A DNA stretch of 64,000 nucleotides from Lomentospora prolificans (Eukaryota > Ascomycota > Sordariomycetes > Microascales > Microascaceae): NCBI GenBank assembly GCA_029532625.1, contig JARFXM010000010.1, positions 2,294,001 through 2,358,000 of the forward strand, written 5' to 3'. Both the position numbers and the translations under genes were made by a program. The notes beneath the pieces are model-generated. The model was not told where the DNA came from, searched no databases, and saw nothing but the letters and a program-made list of their open reading frames with translations. Positions 11,508 to 22,399 of this stretch are shown piece after piece. Every line of letters starts with the position of its first letter. The first letter of the stretch is position 1.

Positions 11508-12349
11508 ATTAAGACGCACGCTCAAAGCAACAACACACGACACTTAAGTACAGAAGACAGGCATAAAATATGGGATTATCCGCAGATACTGGACTTCCAA
11601 TCATATTATTCCATTCTTCCACACCGCTCCCCACTGCGGTGATGCGATCTCTAAGATGAAAATCTCTTTACTAGAGCCCCCCTGCCCGCGGCTAGACGGG
11701 GACCATGATATCTTGGCAAGCACGCCATTCTGCTCGGGAGTGCTTCTCGATATCGGCTGGTTTGATGGGGAACGGTAAACCGGGAAAGTGCTGACTGCTA
11801 TGCTGGCGAGGGGCACCCACTCGTTATGCGGGAGCCGGCACCGCGGGCAGGGGTACTTGTTATCCATCCAGTCGGGTCCTCACTCAACTGGGAGGAATCC
11901 TTGATGTTCTGCGTTGGATATTGCAGATCCGATGGCACCTAGTTCTGTCTAGTTCTGTAACGGGTCGCCGTTTGAGGACTAGTACGAGGTATGTCCTCCT
12001 ACGGGGTGAAGGGAAGAGAAGGGAAACTGCAGTGGTGAAGGCTAGGCAGGATCACGTCATTTGAGTCCGTCAATCCGTGATCGTCCTTCGCCCTAGCGTT
12101 TCCGAATGCGGAGCTCAACAACTCCTACAATCCGCTCAGAGGAACAAAAGAAATGAAAAAAAGAAATGAAAAGAAAAATGGATCAGCTGAATTATTTCTG
12201 CACGGTGAAGTGCATGTTTGATGGCCTCCTTCTTGATGCTCTTCAGTTGCCTGGGTCGAGGCTTGGAATAAAGCAAGTTCCCGGAAAAAAAAAAAAAAAA
12301 AAAAAAGAAATAACCACTCGATAATATCGTTTCTGGCAATATCGCAGCC
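11508..12349. promoter_or_regulatory. shared divergent promoter region (transporter / DUF3604 gene)
   Basis: 840 bp between the two divergent starts. It holds an uninterrupted run of 22 A at 12285-12306, about 45 bp before the DUF3604 ATG, which can act as a nucleosome-excluding promoter element. A single GATA-type hexamer (CGATAA) is at 12319-12324. Assignment as a joint regulatory region is inferred from layout only. Confidence 0.4.
12285..12306 (+). repeat. poly(A) tract, 22 bp
   Basis: Uninterrupted A run immediately upstream of the DUF3604 coding sequence. Confidence 0.95.
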
Positions 12350-14824
12350 ATGAAAACGCTCTCCGACGAACAACTAAAGGCTGTGGCGGGAGAATATTTC
12401 GCCCCTGCAGGCCTGTACCAGCACACCAAAAGTCTCCCCTTCTTGGGTTCGCTCAAATGCAACACCACGGCGCTCACGGCTGGTCAATGGACCGAAGTCA
12501 TTGTCGACTACACCGTTGGCGCAAGCGGCCTGGCCGACGGTGCCTGGATTAAGGGAACCTTCAAGTTCTACTCGGATTGGGCCCTTTTCCAGACGTCGGA
12601 CCCTCGGCAGGACAACTACGTATCGGCCGAGTATGTACCTGGCCCCTTGCACCCGGGCCAGACCCAGGCAACCGTCCAAGGGTTGGCCGTCCGGTTTGAC
12701 CAAAAGGGGCACGAAAGGCCGTTCCAAAAGGCAATTATTATCGACATTGTAGACGGGTACGTTAATCCCGGAGATAGGATCACCGTTCGTATCGGCGATA
12801 GGAGATGGGGCGCCAGGGGCACTCGTGTGCAGACCTTTGTCGAAGATAGCTTCAAGATGAGATGGTACATTGACCCCGTCGGTACTTCGAGGTTCGCACC
12901 CATTAAGCCGGATATTGCCTTTCCCATCCTCCCAGGAACACCCGTGAAGGTCAAAGCAATTACTCCTCGCGTCACGAAGCCAGGAGTCGAGTCGCCTATT
13001 CACATTCACACCGAAGACGAATGGGGAAACGCAACGGCCGGCCAGGAAGGCCTTGAGGCCCAGCTCACCATCACTAGACATGGCTCTTCCGACTCGGTAT
13101 GGTCACAAGCACTTGCTCTACCTAGCCAAGGTTGGACCACAGCCAGCACTCAAGCCAGTCTTCCATCTGAGGGTAACTACATCATCAACACCACGGTCCT
13201 TGACCAAGCAGGCAATATTATTGCTGTTGCCGCGGATCCCATTTCCATAGACGACACCATTCCTGTTCCACGACCCATCTTCGCGGACCTCCATGTCCAC
13301 TCCGATGATACTGTCGGTACGAACTCGACAACCTACAACTTCGACTACGCCCGTCATATCGCCGGCCTCGACGTGGTCGGGTACACTGCCAACGACTTCA
13401 ATGTGACCAAGGCCCGGTGGGACGCAACCCTCGGTATCATCCGGGACGTCAATATCCCCGGGAAATTTGTCGTTTTCCCCGGCACGGAATGGTGTGGCAA
13501 CTCAGCCGCAGGAGGAGACCACAACGTCGTGTTCCTTGATGATCCTGGCAATACTGACAGGCCCGAGCACGCGCCAGAGTTCCCGTTCGACAAGCAAGGC
13601 AACGTTGCGCGAAGCTTTGAGTGGAACGAGGACGGGCCGGCCGAGCTGGTCCCGGGTGCGTGGCCGCTCGACGAAGTCTACGCCACGTACGCTCACTCGC
13701 CAGAGAAGCATCTTTTGATGCCCCATGTTGGAGGACGCAGAGCTAACTTGGCGTGGCACCATCCCAAGCTGGAAAGATTGATCGAGATTGGAAGTGCCTG
13801 GGGTCTATTTGAATGGTTCCTCCGAGATGCTGTAAAGAGGGGCTGGAAGCTGGGTGTGTCGGCCAACTCGGACGAGCATCGCGGCCGTTGTGGTGGTGGT
13901 GTACCCGGCACGGCAGTGTTTGGGACCAAAGGCGGCTTGACTGGCGTACTTTCTGACAGGCTAGAGTGGAAAGAAGTCGGGCAGAACCTTCGCGCCAGAA
14001 GGACGTTTGCGACCACCGGTGAGAGGCTGGTTGGTCTCGTCAGCGACAAGAGTGGCACCGTCCTGCAAGGCGACGACACCAAGGTCAAGGCTGGCGAAGC
14101 CGTCGAACTGAAATATTCCTTCTTCGGCTCCGCCGGCTTCTCAGCCATTGAAGCGTGGGATGCCAGCGGCCGCATCTACCACCGTGACCTCCAACAAGAA
14201 GTATCCGAGGATGCCCCAGCCGATACGCGGAAGAAAATTCGTGTCAAGTGGGGTGGAGCCCGGCTCTACGACCGATATCGCGAGGCAGTCTGGCACGGCT
14301 CGATCCTCGTCACGGGCGCCACCATCGACGACATCAAGCCTTTTGGCGGTGTGTCGGATAAGCCCGAGGACACCGTTGAGACGAGGTCCGACACACAAAT
14401 CGTGTTCGACACCAAGACAAGCGGCGATTTTGACGGTGTTGACATTTTCTTCACGTCAGCGTCCGAGCTACCGTCCTTAATCGAGGTCACCGGACACCTC
14501 GGCGGCTACGTAAAGGTCGGTAATGCTTTGGCTGGCAATCCTCACAAGGCCCAACCAACATTCAACTTGCAAGCGTCGAGCGGGGAGGCTGGAAGTGTCG
14601 GGGGCAAGCAGATATCGATACAAGGCGGCGCCGATCTATTCGTCTCGGTTGAGAGTCTACTCGACGTACATCTCCCTACGAGGGTCAGCGGCCAGATTTC
14701 TCTATTACCAGTCTCAAAGGAGGTGGGAAATACCAGGTCCGTATATTTCGTCGGCAGGGAATACAGCGGTGGCAAAGTGATTACCAGCCCCATCTTTATC
14801 GAGTATGAAAAAGTGATAAATTAA
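12350..14824 (+). CDS. DUF3604 protein, PHP-like putative metallohydrolase, 824 aa
   Basis: Single-exon gene of 824 codons, starting at the first ATG after the A tract. I recognise it as DUF3604, a large family known mainly from bacteria and of unassigned reaction. The central part has PHP-like metal-binding signatures: FADLHVHSDDTVG (about residues 311-323), FPGTEWCG (about 377), LLMPHVGGRR (about 456), and GVSANSDEHRGRCGG (about 501-515). The spacing of His and Asp fits a metal-dependent hydrolase. The N-terminal 300 residues look like beta-sandwich domains (WTEVIVDYTVG; DRITVRIGDRRWG), and the C-terminal ~250 residues also look beta-rich. There is no signal peptide and no membrane helix, so it is probably cytosolic. 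It is divergent to a carboxylate-type transporter. The lack of introns beside a five-intron neighbour and the mainly bacterial family suggest horizontal transfer, which is inference. Confidence 0.85.
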   Translation: MKTLSDEQLKAVAGEYFAPAGLYQHTKSLPFLGSLKCNTTALTAGQWTEVIVDYTVGASGLADGAWIKGTFKFYSDWALFQTSDPRQDNYVSAEYVPGPLHPGQTQATVQGLAVRFDQKGHERPFQKAIIIDIVDGYVNPGDRITVRIGDRRWGARGTRVQTFVEDSFKMRWYIDPVGTSRFAPIKPDIAFPILPGTPVKVKAITPRVTKPGVESPIHIHTEDEWGNATAGQEGLEAQLTITRHGSSDSVWSQALALPSQGWTTASTQASLPSEGNYIINTTVLDQAGNIIAVAADPISIDDTIPVPRPIFADLHVHSDDTVGTNSTTYNFDYARHIAGLDVVGYTANDFNVTKARWDATLGIIRDVNIPGKFVVFPGTEWCGNSAAGGDHNVVFLDDPGNTDRPEHAPEFPFDKQGNVARSFEWNEDGPAELVPGAWPLDEVYATYAHSPEKHLLMPHVGGRRANLAWHHPKLERLIEIGSAWGLFEWFLRDAVKRGWKLGVSANSDEHRGRCGGGVPGTAVFGTKGGLTGVLSDRLEWKEVGQNLRARRTFATTGERLVGLVSDKSGTVLQGDDTKVKAGEAVELKYSFFGSAGFSAIEAWDASGRIYHRDLQQEVSEDAPADTRKKIRVKWGGARLYDRYREAVWHGSILVTGATIDDIKPFGGVSDKPEDTVETRSDTQIVFDTKTSGDFDGVDIFFTSASELPSLIEVTGHLGGYVKVGNALAGNPHKAQPTFNLQASSGEAGSVGGKQISIQGGADLFVSVESLLDVHLPTRVSGQISLLPVSKEVGNTRSVYFVGREYSGGKVITSPIFIEYEKVIN

Positions 14825-15860
14825 ACATGTTGAATAAATCACTGGTTCGCTTATACATAATAACCTGCCATATTATGGTCACTTAGTGGAGTAAATAACG
14901 ATACGGTGGAGATAGTCGAGGTATCGTCTTGTAATAGAAGAAACAGCGATACGACCAGGGCTGCTTGCCGTGAGTAGCTGAGGAATGGAGCGAGCTGAAT
15001 TACTAGCAAATATATTCGTTAATGGCGATGAGCCCTGTCTCTGAAACTGATCGAGGTCTGCCTGACAACTAATAGAAGTTGCACATCTGCGTAGAATTCA
15101 TTCTACGTGTCTACATGAATGACGTGTTAACATCGACCCCTTCGGTATTGGAGTCTACCTTTGGTCGCAGAAGAGTGTTCAGAGTTTCTTCACGACTGTA
15201 CGCCGTAGTATAAACCAGCAGAAAAACCCGCAGACACATTTATTGATTTGAAGATATATAAATCGCCGCCTGGTGCTATCGTCTTTCTCGTGGGGAACAA
15301 CTGGCGCAATTAAGTAACCAGGAGCACACATTTTCAGTTCAACAGCTGGCTCCAATTGGGAACATAAAAAGAGTCAATGACGAAACCATTCTCCGATCCA
15401 GTAAGCTCCCGAAACCAGAGGTGTCGGATGCAGCCGGAGTATCAGGGGTACTGCATTGTAGCGTCCCCGCACAAGATTACCTAATATCATAGTTGTCATG
15501 TAATCACTCGAGATACATAACATATATTAGACTAACTTCTCCCAGAGGGGATGCGTGAGGGAGACGGACGCGCGGTAATAGACTCTGACGTCACGATTCC
15601 CGGCACGCCAAGCAATTGTCAGCGATCGACAATCGAAAGCCAATGGCGGTGACCGACGGCAGAACCCGCCACACCATACATCCCGATGTAGAATCTCGAC
15701 GCAATTGCGAGATCTTGGCTAGAAAAATGCATCATCGGCCTTGCAACGGGTCGACGGCACGCCGCACCCCTGCGAACGACGGCAAACAGAGGTAGCCATC
15801 TTCCAGGACCCTACGTAATCTCAAAGCTACCTGGCACCGTCTTGCGGGACGTCGTTCGCC
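14825..15860. other. intergenic, promoter of the histidine kinase
   Basis: About 1 kb without a recognised gene. The part near 14.85-15.5 kb is AT-rich. The last 300 bp would be the kinase promoter and contain the CRE-like site listed separately. Confidence 0.5.
15586..15593. promoter_or_regulatory. CRE/ATF-like octamer TGACGTCA
   Basis: A perfect palindromic bZIP (CREB/ATF) consensus 268 bp before the ATG of the hybrid histidine kinase. In fungi Atf1-type factors bind this octamer downstream of stress MAPK pathways. A single site can be chance. Confidence 0.35.
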
Positions 15861-18800
15861 ATGGCCAGCCAAACAACCCCCGCTCTGGGCAGCCCCGAAG
15901 ACCGGCTCGATCTCGGGCCCGACAGGCTCAACTCCCTGGAAGAGTTTGGCTCTCTTATCATCACCGAAGTTTTGGATCAGGATTCTCGCCCCACTTTTGT
16001 CATTGATCTCGACCCTGACGAAGGCCTCACCGTCGGTGCAGGGCGCATCCTGCCCATCTTCTGTAACACCGCGCTTCGCCTTCACGAGAAACTCCTCGAC
16101 GTTGTCCTCGGTAGGGAGCCTGAAGAGCTTCCGAGCGACCCGGAAAAGCCAACCTACGAATCCTTTAGCAGCTGGGCCACCGGCGTGACCAAGTTTGATA
16201 GCTCTAGGGATGTGTTTCCCCAATCTTTCATCTACAGGGAAATGTTGTGGACAGGCTCGACTGTTCGACAGAGGTGGCGTCTCATCAGTGGTAATTTTAT
16301 GGCTGCGTTTAACCCTCCGCGAGAACGCTCAGCTACCCCATCCAAGCCTTCCATCAGTCCAGAACCTACCATCGAGCCGAGACAAACAGAAGCACAGGGG
16401 ACCCTGACGCGATCTGTGAGTATGACGGACGTGAGCGACAACACGGCAAAAACCACCGTCTTCTCCAACACTCAAGCGCAGTCGTCTGAATCTTCGCGAC
16501 AGCCGCCAAATAAAAACACCTCCAGCTCGGGCAGCACCGGCGGGTCGTCGCAGAGTGCCAGGCTTACCCTAGCGACACCGGAGAAGGCTGTTGCGGATTG
16601 GACGGTTTCTGAACCAAAAGGGATTCTCTCTGCCCACGTCGCCTTCGCAAGGACTGTAAATTGGGCCAACACCCCGTTGGGTCCGATGGAAAAGTGGTCG
16701 CCGGAATTCCGCCAGATCGCAAATCTGGTCATGGGGAACCCCCATCCCGCGGCGATATTCTGGGGCAGCGACCTGACCATGTTTTACAACGAGGCGTATG
16801 CTAATGAAGTGGCCGGAAACAAGCATCCTTCACTTATGGGCACGGGTTTCTCGGGTCCGTTTTCCGAGCTTTGGGACTCTGTCAGCGGAATTTTCGCCGA
16901 GTGTGCCCGCACGGGCATCAGCATTCGCAAGGAAGACGATTACTTGCCCATCGAGAGGCGTGGTTTCGTGGAGGAGACCTTCTACTCTTGGTCATGGACT
17001 CCCCTCTATGGTGGCACCACGAGAATCCTTGGCTTCTACAATGCGCCGTTCGAAACAACTCAGTCAGTTCTCAACCAACGCAGAATGCGGACCATCAGCC
17101 AAGTCGGCGAGAATGTCTCGCGTGCAAAGACGATCAAACAGTTTTGGAAATATCTCATAGAAGGACTACTGGATAATCACTTTGACGTTCCGTTTGCTCT
17201 TCTCTATTCGGTCGGGGACGGCGAAGAGAACGACTCGTCCTCGGTCTCGTCGGGCAGCACCATGTCCCTCAAGTCATGTCATTTTGAAGGCTCGATCGGC
17301 ATTCCCGACGGTCATATAGCTGCTCCTCGACAGCTAGATTTGAAACGAAGCCGCGAGGGCTTCATCCCAGCATTCCGCGAAGCCATGCGCACGAGAGAAC
17401 CGTCCCTTCTCCACACGAGATGGCACGCTCCCCGAGGAGTTGCTAGAGGGTATCAACTGGCGGGGGTTCGGCGATCCGTGTAAACAGGCCATCATTTTCC
17501 CCGTTAGGCCGACAAACGGCGACAATGTTTTGGCCTTCCTCCTGATCGGCGTCAACCCTCGTAGGCCATACGACGATGGCTACAAGGCATTTACACGCAT
17601 GCTCAACCGCCAGTTGGCGACCTCTCTGGCGTCTTTTATGCTCTACGAGGAAGAAGTCAAGAAGAGTCGAGACCTGGCAGAGGCGGCCGCTCTGGAACAA
17701 GAACAGCTAACCCAACAGCTAGCCCTGCAGACCAGTCGCCTTCGACGCATGACAGAGCTGTCACCTCTAGGCATGTATCTTGTCAGCCCCGAGGGCGTTT
17801 TGCGGGAGGCCAATGATAGGTATTTTGAGATGACCGGTCACCCCCGTGAGGAATTTTATGAAATGTCATGGATGGAGCAGATAGAGGACGGGAGCAAACA
17901 AACCATGTTGGACGGGTGGAATCGCCTCATTCTCAGTCAACAACCGTGGACGGGCGAACTACAACTCAAGCCGCCGCCGCTCCATCGTCCTATGGACCTT
18001 GAAGGGAAACCGATCGACTACTGGGTAATGGTAACAGCTCAGCCAGAGTACGCCAATGATGGCTCCATACGGTCCGTTATGGGGTCAATTACGGATATCT
18101 CTCACCTCAAGTGGGCCCAGGGATTGCAGGCTCGTCGGCTCCATGAAGCGGAGGAGACGAGACGCCAGCAAAACGAGTTCATCGACATCACATCTCATGA
18201 GATGCGAAATCCCCTCTCCGCCATCTTGCAGTGCGCCGACGACATAATATCCACTTTGGAAGGCCATCGATCGTTTAACAATCCGCCGTCACTTAACGAC
18301 ATTGAGGGCTGCCTTGATTCGGCCCAGACGATATCGCTGTGCGTTCAACATCAAAAATCGATTGTCGATGACATCCTCACCGTCTCAAAGCTTGACTCAA
18401 ATCTGCTCGTTATATCGCCCATTCCCAGCCAGCCCATAGAAATAGTCAGGCGAGCCGTGAAGATGTTTGATCCCGAGCTTCAGGTTAAGGATATCAGGAT
18501 GATTTGTGAAGTGGACCCCTCATTCCAGCACATGTCTATTGACTGGGTTATGCTGGATCCTAGCAGAGTGTTACAAATTCTCATCAACCTCGTCACGAAT
18601 GCTATCAAATTTACCACCGGCGCCCCGATCCGCGTGATTACGGTTAGTGTAAGCGTCAGTCGCGATCCCCCGCTGAGGACGGATATCCCCGGTTTTCAGT
18701 ACGTCCCGACCAAGGCAAACAACTCAGCTGTCCACACTGAGGACTGGGGGGCTGGGGAGGTCGTCTACCTCAGTTTCCAGGTCAGCGATACCGGCGTGGG

Positions 18801-19608
18801 CCTGACGCTTGAGCAGATGAAGGTCCTGTTCGAACGCTTTTCCCAGGCCTCCCCGCGTACACATGCTCAATACGGTGGAAGCGGACTGGGTTTGTTCATC
18901 TCACGGCAGCTGGCGGAGTTACACGGTGGTCAGATAGGCGTCTCGTCTCAGGCGGCTTCTGGAAGTACGTTCGGGTTCTTCGTCGTTGCCCGAAGAGCTG
19001 AAGGACCGCAGCTCGGCCTGCAGCCGTCAGAACATCAGCTTCGACTTGAGCGCGAGTTCGCTGATACGGCGGGTTTGGCGCGTCCGCTCGCACCTCATCG
19101 ACAGGACCTCGCCTCTCCAGGCCCAGCGGCCGCCGATCTTGTTGCATCCAAAGCGCTTCCTACTCCCACCTTCGACCCCAAGGATCTCAGGATACTAGTT
19201 GTCGAAGATAACCTTGTCAACCAGAACGTATTGGTAAAACAGCTCAAGAAGGTCGGCTGTAGTGTCGGTGTAGCCAACGACGGCCTCGAGGCGCTGGCAT
19301 TCCTCAAAGAGACACATTTTTGCAAAAGGGGCGCCGACAGACTATCTGTTATCCTGATGGACCTCGAGATGCCCAACATGGATGGCTTGACGTGTGTGAG
19401 GGAAATACGGAAGATGCAGGTGGCCAGGGTGATTGAGGCGCACGTCCCCGTCATTGCTGTGACGGCGAATGTGAGGGACGAGCAGGTTACGATGGCGAAG
19501 AGAGCGGGGATGGACGATGTGGTTTCCAAACCGTTCCAGATACCCAGTTTGCTGAAGAAAATTGAGGCGTTGTTGTTGAGGGAGTCTGCAACATCTTACT
19601 TCGACTAA
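15861..19608 (+). CDS. hybrid sensor histidine kinase with one frame break
   Basis: Fungal hybrid histidine kinase of about 1,250 residues, encoded without introns but in two frames: 15861 to about 17417, then about 17420 to 19608. Order: a poorly conserved N-terminus; a Ser/Thr-rich linker; a PAS-like sensor (NTPLGPMEKW, then HPAAIFWG, about residues 258-410); a second PAS with ELSPLGMYLV; HisKA with the phospho-accepting His in DITSHEMRNPLSAI (about 779); HATPase with N box NLVTNAIKFT, G1 DTGVGL and G2 GGSGLGLFISRQLAELHGG; and a C-terminal receiver (RILVVEDNLVNQ, VILMDLEMPNMDG with the phospho-Asp at about 1166, SKPF Lys). It would phosphorylate itself and pass phosphate through its receiver to an HPt protein. 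The break lies at 17411-17421, where LLHT should continue to DGTLPEELLEGINW but one extra base (or two missing) shifts the frame. No intron fits there. Confidence 0.85.
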
Positions 19609-19744
19609 GCCTGGTTTTATTAGAAATTAGGAATCTATGCATATCTGTAGTGTATTAATATACGGGGCACTGCAGCGGTTTGGTCTAGGTGCGTACTGAC
19701 CCTATAAATATATAGTTGAGACTAATTTCGCTTCATTCGCTGAG

Positions 19745-21921
19745 CTACGGAGTTGTTCGATTCTTATTATTCTGGCCTCCGTCGCAAACCAACACACTCT
19801 GGTTCCGTTCCTGCGTGGACACAGCGACATCAAGTGCCGGATTGCACGTGAAGAAATTGACAGGCTTGAGCCCGACAGTCATCTTCTCCGACGGCATGAC
19901 GGGCCAGTCCTCAATGCGTGGGTTATGCGTAGAACCAAAACTGTGCCAGATGACTATGTCGGTATTTCTCACCGACGTGTCTGTTGCCGTGTCGTGTTGC
20001 CTCCTGGCGATGGCAGACGCGATCCCGTCTCCTCCCAGAGACTGCATGGTGTAGCGGCCAGCAGGGAACATCTCGTCGTCGGAATAGCGCGTCACCCAGA
20101 CGGCGTGAGCGGCGAACTCGGATCGCTTTGCGTGGAAAGAGCTTTGATGAGCGAGGATTGTTTGGCTATAGTAGGGGTAGATTTTGAATCCGACGGGTGT
20201 TCCGGTAACTGGATTAATCACATTCTCGTTGATGATTTTGAAGGTCCTGTTGGTAGTGAAGTCTAGGTCTAGGCCCTGTTCCTGCTCGACGACAGTGGAC
20301 TTTGTGGTGTATCCGACGCCAAAAGGGTTGTGAATGTCCGGGTCGTCAAGCGGCATGGCATGAGATTCTTCAACAGCTAAGGAATTGGAGTGGCCATCAA
20401 TCGAAGGGTCTATTCGCAAACAAAACAGGTGCTGATGAAACGGTGCGAGCACACCAGGCGCCACAACGGTCCCATACGGGACCTGCTCGCCGATATCAAT
20501 TGGGCACGTCGAGAGAATGCCGGTGGCACGGATCTCGTACTGTATGGACGCATCCTGTCCGAACTGGAACGCGAAAATGTACTCGTAGTTGCTAACGGTG
20601 ATGATTGTCTGTAGGACGAGGATGCGCGATCTGGTGACAACGGCATTCTGTGTGCGGAAATTGGTGTGCTTCCATAGGATTCCGTCGTCCTGCTCGTGGC
20701 AGCAGATTGCATTCGGCAACTTTAGAGGATCGCCCGTACTCGTGTTGTGCCATCCGTCAAAATATTTGATATGGCCCAGGCAGTCGCAGCCGAGACGAAG
20801 GTTGTTGGCATTGATGCCGGCTCCGTCATTGCCAAGGTCAAAAGCCGCCTTGCGCGTGTACGGAGAGCGGGGATCCCCATACGGCACAAACATCTCCGCT
20901 AACGATAGGCGATAAAATAAGCTGCGGCCATCGTACCTAATATCATGGAGTGTGAGGCCCTCGCGGTAATTGAAACCAACGTGCATACTCCATTTCTCCC
21001 AAGTTAGAAAGTTGCCGTCCGTCTGGAAGGACGGGCCATCCGGTTGCGTGACGTGGTACGGCTTTGTGGTTGTCCGATGAGACGTTTGTAGGTCTGGATG
21101 GTACTCTGTTGATGTGGGAAGCCGCTCGAGTTTACGCCTATCAAAAGGCCGCTGCTGATTATGGATTCGCTCATGCTCGGATGATGGGAGCCGGTATATT
21201 TTGGTGACTTGCAGATTTTCGGACACCTCGGCACACAAGTCGAGGGGATAGGCGTAGTAGTTCGAATCTGGATGGGCAACTAGACGCATATAAAACCAGC
21301 ACTGCAGGTATACACTCGTTAGTCGAAAGAAACCACGGGTTAATACTTCCCAGCATGACTATGGAATTCCAACCATGGTAGTGCGCTCGGTCATGTCATT
21401 CATGCCGTCCGTGGCATAGGCCCAAGGCTCAACGCAAGCAGTGGCCCCGTCCGGAAGTTGTAGCTGTTTGATCTCGCGTTGCACACGTTCGTCTGCCATG
21501 CAGGCGGCTTCGACCTGCTTCATATACTCAGCGTCGATGTATGAGTGTTTCCCTTCTAGGAATTGTTGGGAAGCGACGATGCCCTTGTCGAGATCAACAA
21601 CAATTTCGAACAGATTCTTTGCCTTGCCGTCGGCAATGATGGTCTGGACCATGGCGCACCGCGCTGGACGGCGAGATGCCGGTGCACCTTGGCGGCTTTG
21701 CTCCAAGAAAGCCACCATGTCACGCTTTGCGGGCTCTCTCAGTGTGATGACGCGAAAGTTCGGAGCACGGTCTGGGAAGTGTTGTCTCACGATATCTGCA
21801 GCCTGAAAAAAACACACAAAGTCAATAATAGCGGCGCACTCGGTGGTAAGAGGGCGTTCGCGGATACCCGAGTGATTTCATCTGGCGTCAACGGATCGAA
21901 TGGGTGGGCGTTGGGGGCCAT
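19745..21921 (-). CDS. copper amine oxidase (topaquinone enzyme)
   Basis: Oxidises primary amines to aldehydes with release of ammonia and hydrogen peroxide; fungi use such enzymes to obtain nitrogen. Three minus-strand exons: 21921-21868, 21802-21374 and 21301-19745, 679 aa, the usual size. The start gives MAPNAHPFDPLTPDEITR. The next exon continues AADIVRQHFPDRAPNFRVITL. The topaquinone precursor Tyr lies in TVSNYEYIF (Tyr at about 400), and FDLGNDGAG should contain the catalytic base. Copper ligands are in FHQHLFCLRID and in the C-terminal THNPRIEDWPVMP. The last intron (21373-21302) has an unusual GTTGGA donor and a TGCAG acceptor, yet joins the frame correctly as TTM-CWFYMRLV. There is no signal peptide, and the C-terminus lacks a clear PTS1. 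All key residues are present. Confidence 0.92.
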
Positions 21922-22399
21922 GGTTGATTAGACCCGAATGCGACAGTCGTAGATGTATTAGATAGAACTATTAATACGAAGAAGAGCTATTCACTTATAA
22001 CACAATGGCTAGATGAAAGCTCTTTGGATGTAGGGTTTTAAGTTGGGGATTTGAGTTCTTAAGGCCCAAGAACGCAGGGTCAAGTCAGGATGGCGAGCGA
22101 CTTGGATCGACTTGGCAGAGAAGGCGCGTGCCATTATAATAAAGCGGGGTTTACGACTGTGTCAACCCGACGGATGCCGAGTGCAGCCTGGAATCAATTA
22201 CTAATAAAATATCCTCGAAATGGAACCCGAGAGATGAAGCATTCATTTCCTTTAGAGGAAAGTCGTCGAGTGGAATTTGCCATGGGTAAGATGGAGATCA
22301 AGTGGATTCCTGCCGAAAAGGTCGATCACTCAGAAAGCGGCGACGGGTTATGAACCACTCCCGGGGTGGTGTCCTGGAGGGTATTATGTACCTCTAAAT
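21922..22399. other. promoter region of the amine oxidase and 3' flank of the next gene
   Basis: About 480 bp. It contains an AGATAG GATA-type hexamer near 21960, compatible with nitrogen regulation but too short to be convincing. No gene seen. Confidence 0.35.

Noticed and set aside
12374..13081. 235-codon minus-strand frame inside the DUF3604 gene
   Set aside because: Antisense shadow of a well-supported 824-codon gene.
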